This document shows, piece after piece, positions 12,369-15,130 of a stretch of DNA of 15,130 nucleotides. Origin of the DNA: Acidobacteriota bacterium (GTDB lineage: Bacteria > Actinomycetota > Acidimicrobiia > Acidimicrobiales > UBA8190). The stretch covers positions 1 to 15,130 of the forward strand of contig JAGWNV010000034.1 in the NCBI GenBank assembly GCA_028872975.1, read 5' to 3'. The notes under the pieces are model-generated. The model ran no database searches. It saw only the letters and a program-made list of their open reading frames with translations, and was not told the origin of the DNA. Every line of letters begins with the position of its first letter. Position 1 is the first letter of the stretch. The translations under genes were made by a program, and so were the position numbers.

Positions 12369-15130
12369 TCAGGCGGTGGCCGAGGCGCCTTCGCCGGGAT
12401 CGACGACGATCCCGTCCCGATAGACGACCCGCTTCGTCCGCACGGCGGGGACGCGGGGTCCGGGAAGGACGATGCCGGTGAGGTTGAGCGGGTCGGCGGC
12501 GTTCAACGACACCGTCTCGCCGGATCGGTCGCTCCTGCGGATCCGGCGGAGCTCCTCGACGGCCTCCGGCAGGGCGAACTGCTCGCCGGCGAACCCGGCC
12601 ACGAACCGCCCGCCGCGGGCGATGCCCCGGGCCTCGAGGCGCCGCAGCGCCCAGAGCAGGTCTCGCCAGGCGACCGCCAGGGTCTCTCTCGCCAGCAGGT
12701 CGTAGAAGACGACGCCCCAGCGGGCCAGCAGCTGGCCGGCCACCTGCTCGGCGAGCTCCTCGACGCTCTCCTGCGCGCCGGTGGGCGGGAGGAGGGCCCA
12801 ACGTCCCTCGCCCCCTTGGCGGAGGGTGGGCGCCCTCCTGCCGCCGATCCGCCGCCGGACGTCCTGGCGGTGCCGGCGGCTCCAGGCCTCCCGGGCCGAG
12901 AGGAGGGACCGGACCGCCTGGAACCCGTCGGAGGTGACGAGCCCTCGCGCCACGAGGTCCCAGAGCCCCTCCTCGATCTCCACCGGCAGCCGGCCGGTGA
13001 AGGCGCGGAGCTCGGTGTGGAAGAGGGCGCCGGAGGACCGGAGGGCCTCGAGGACCTCGAGGGCTGCCCCGTGCTCGGGCTCGCTCGGCCGGGTCGTGCC
13101 CCGTGCCGCCTGGAGGAGCCAGGGCAGGTCGCCCCGGAGGGCGAAGGTGATGGGCGTCGCCCGGGACGGGGTGGTGGCACCTCGCCGGGGGGCGGCCTCG
13201 GGGCCCGGCGGACGCACCCCCAGGCGTCCCCAGACGAGCTCGCCCGACAGGCAGAGGTCCTCGAGCCAGCGTTGCTGGTACGCCTCGACCCGCCCACCGA
13301 GCACGGCGTCCTCCCAGGCGCCGGCGGCGAGCTCGAACCCCTGGAGCTGGTCGACCGCCGCCAGCACGCCGACGCGGCCCTGGAGCTGGGTGCCGGGGGC
13401 GAGGTGCTGCCAGCGGAGGAGGAACCGCATGAAGTCCTGGGCGCGACAGGGCTCGATCTCGGCGCGGAGCCTGGCCCGCGTGTAGGAGTGGATCCGCGTC
13501 AGCAGGCGCCGCGCGCACCACTGCTCGTCGGGGCCCTCCGGGTCGAAGCGACCGTTGAGGGCGAAACCTTCCGCCTCCAGACGGGCGAGCCCCACGCGGA
13601 CGCGTCCCGTCGAGAGGCGCGTCCGGTCGGCGAGGTCCTCGACCGAGAGCGGTCCGCCGATCTCGAGTTGGCCCCGCACCGCCTCTGCTGCCGCCGCGTC
13701 GGGGTCGACCTCCACGGCGGGCCAGGCCAGATCGGGGGCCACCGTGGCACCAGGGAAGAGCGCCAGGGCCCATTGCCGTCGCTCGAGGGCGACCCACAGC
13801 GACCCGTCCTCGGGGCCCGGCGCCGACAGGGGTGTCCGGTCGAGGCGGAGGCGGACGGCGCGACCGGCGGCGAGGAGGGCCTCGAAGTCCGCCGACCACC
13901 TGGTGTCGGGCCGGAGGACGATCGTCGAGAGGAGGAGGTCGTGGAGCTCCTCGGCGTCCCTCGGCGCCGGTGCCACCTCGTCGCGCACCCGGGCCACGGC
14001 GGCCTGGTCCAGACGACCGAGCTCCCGGGCTTCCACGGGCAGGCCCCGGGGCATGGCCAGCGCTCTGGTCCGCCGTTCCTCGAGCGGGGCGTCGTCGAGG
14101 TAGGTGTAGGGCTTCCCGTTCAGGATCTCGTGGGAGAGCACGGAGGGCTCGGTCGAGTCGACGAAGTGGGTCCGGACCGTGCCGCTCTCCATCTGCTGGA
14201 GAAGCGCACGGAGCCCGTCGGCGTCCATGGCCTCGTGCAGGCAGTCATGGACGGTCTGTCGGACGAGGACATGGTCGGGCAGGGTCACCGGGCCGGGCGC
14301 GGTGTTCTCCTGGCAGGCCGCCAGGGCGGGGAAGACTGCCGCCATCAAGTCGTCGGACTCCATCCGCTGGATAGGGAGCGGGTTGCGCCTTCCCCCTCGC
14401 ATCCGGAGGACGGCGAGGGAGCGGTTCAGGTTCCACCGCCACCGGGCGGCGAACATGGGGGCGGTGAGGACGGCCTGGGTGAGCACCTCGGTGGCCCGCT
14501 CCGCCCGCAGGAGCGACGGCGCCTGGGCGAGGGGGAAGCTGTGCTGGGGCCCGAGCGACAGCACCACGGTGTCGTCGTCGGCGGCCGCCTGGAGCTCGAA
14601 GTCAAAGGTGGCGCAGAACCGCTTGCGGAGTCCGAGCCCGAGGGCCCGGTTCACCCGGCCGCCGAAGGGGGCGTGGACGACGAGCTGCATCCCGCCCGCA
14701 TCGTCGAAGAACCGCTCGAAGACGACGTCCTGCTGCGTGGGGAGCACCCCCAGTTGGGCCAGGGCCACGGCGAGGTAGTCGACGACCTGGGCGGTGGCCT
14801 CCGGGGCCGTTCCGCACCGGTCGGCCACCACCGCGAGGGCCCGGTCCCGACCGTCGGCCAGGGCCGCCTGCACCTCGGCCCTGAGCGCGCCGACCTCCTC
14901 GGAGAGTTCCGCCGTCCGGCTCGGCGCCTCCCCGACCCAGAAGGGGATGGTCGGATGCGCCCCGTGGGCGTCGACCACCCGCATCTCGCCTTGGGTCACC
15001 CGTCGGACCTGCCAGGAGTGGGTGCCGAGGAGGAAGACGTCGCCGACCATCGACTCCAGGGCGAAGTCCTCGTTGACGGTCCCGACCGCCATCTCGTCGG
15101 GCTCCGCCACCACCCGGTAGTCGCCGATCT
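12369..15130 (-). CDS. Lhr-family DEAD/DEAH-box helicase, C-terminal part (5' end outside window)
   Basis: The C-terminal ~920 residues of an Lhr-type ATP-dependent helicase, a DNA/RNA repair enzyme. The frame is open to the right edge; codons before the GTG at 15113 read IGDYR and continue the family block DYRVVAEPDE, so that GTG is internal. Counting from it, GTVNEDFALES (11-21) and GDVFLLGTHSWQV (24-36) match the region after the helicase core. VHAPFGGRVNRALGLGLRKR (146-165) is the DEAD/H-associated domain. Further on come a winged-helix-like stretch (LSVEDLADRTRLSTGRVRVG), the conserved block FMRFLLRWQHLAPGTQLQGR, and the end motif DPLNLTGIVLPG. E. coli Lhr's C-terminal region has been linked to uracil-DNA glycosylase activity; whether that holds here cannot be read. 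The ATPase motifs are outside the window. The visible part shows no frameshift. Confidence 0.93.
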   Translation of the reverse strand, partial: IGDYRVVAEPDEMAVGTVNEDFALESMVGDVFLLGTHSWQVRRVTQGEMRVVDAHGAHPTIPFWVGEAPSRTAELSEEVGALRAEVQAALADGRDRALAVVADRCGTAPEATAQVVDYLAVALAQLGVLPTQQDVVFERFFDDAGGMQLVVHAPFGGRVNRALGLGLRKRFCATFDFELQAAADDDTVVLSLGPQHSFPLAQAPSLLRAERATEVLTQAVLTAPMFAARWRWNLNRSLAVLRMRGGRRNPLPIQRMESDDLMAAVFPALAACQENTAPGPVTLPDHVLVRQTVHDCLHEAMDADGLRALLQQMESGTVRTHFVDSTEPSVLSHEILNGKPYTYLDDAPLEERRTRALAMPRGLPVEARELGRLDQAAVARVRDEVAPAPRDAEELHDLLLSTIVLRPDTRWSADFEALLAAGRAVRLRLDRTPLSAPGPEDGSLWVALERRQWALALFPGATVAPDLAWPAVEVDPDAAAAEAVRGQLEIGGPLSVEDLADRTRLSTGRVRVGLARLEAEGFALNGRFDPEGPDEQWCARRLLTRIHSYTRARLRAEIEPCRAQDFMRFLLRWQHLAPGTQLQGRVGVLAAVDQLQGFELAAGAWEDAVLGGRVEAYQQRWLEDLCLSGELVWGRLGVRPPGPEAAPRRGATTPSRATPITFALRGDLPWLLQAARGTTRPSEPEHGAALEVLEALRSSGALFHTELRAFTGRLPVEIEEGLWDLVARGLVTSDGFQAVRSLLSAREAWSRRHRQDVRRRIGGRRAPTLRQGGEGRWALLPPTGAQESVEELAEQVAGQLLARWGVVFYDLLARETLAVAWRDLLWALRRLEARGIARGGRFVAGFAGEQFALPEAVEELRRIRRSDRSGETVSLNAADPLNLTGIVLPGPRVPAVRTKRVVYRDGIVVDPGEGASATA

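Noticed and set aside
12253..13899. Minus-strand frame of 548 codons inside the helicase gene
   Set aside because: It is out of frame with the strongly conserved Lhr C-terminal sequence and is low-complexity Arg/Pro/Gly.

Overview
The window is a dense, very GC-rich stretch of bacterial chromosome with many GTG starts, short gaps and uniform codon use. Gene content suggests an actinobacterium (Actinomycetota). A class II ribonucleotide reductase, an actinobacterial-type RNase Z, an Fe-S-type winged-helix regulator and a full-length Lhr-type helicase point loosely to Acidimicrobiia; that placement is inference. I saw no tRNA, rRNA, CRISPR array, insertion sequence or phage gene. No gap exceeds 300 bases; the longest are 9544-9738 and 4107-4258. 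Thirteen protein genes are supported, two of them cut by the window edges.

Left part (1-3467): the 3' end of nrdJ (B12-dependent ribonucleotide reductase), then a SAM-dependent methyltransferase that is probably read from a leaderless transcript, then a nine-helix DMT-type transporter, all on the plus strand. They converge on a minus-strand VOC (glyoxalase-fold) gene.

Regulatory island (3540-4966): a four-helix DUF2231 membrane protein (minus) and a winged-helix regulator with a SufR-like cysteine set (plus) diverge from a 152-base AT-richer region. It holds a near-consensus minus-strand promoter (TTGACG, 17 bases, TATAGT), a strong ribosome-binding site that moves the DUF2231 start to 4106, and two candidate operator palindromes. 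It looks like a self-contained redox- or Fe-S-sensing unit.

Central minus-strand cluster (5013-9543): transcribed leftward in the order kinase-like protein whose catalytic HRD reads HGN (predicted pseudokinase), unrecognised 163-aa protein, cytidylate-kinase-like protein, ABC ATPase, ABC-2 permease. Gaps are 86, 50 and 34 bases, then a 4-base overlap. A hairpin fills the 34-base gap before the ABC pair. This is the best candidate in the window for an undescribed functional unit, but co-function is inferred from order and spacing only.

Right part (9739-15130): gpsA (glycerol-3-phosphate dehydrogenase, phospholipid synthesis) converges on rnz (tRNA 3' processing) across a perfect 7-bp hairpin. 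A secreted FKBP-type prolyl isomerase lipoprotein diverges from rnz and converges on the C-terminal ~920 residues of an Lhr-family helicase whose motor domain lies beyond the right edge. This part is mostly housekeeping.
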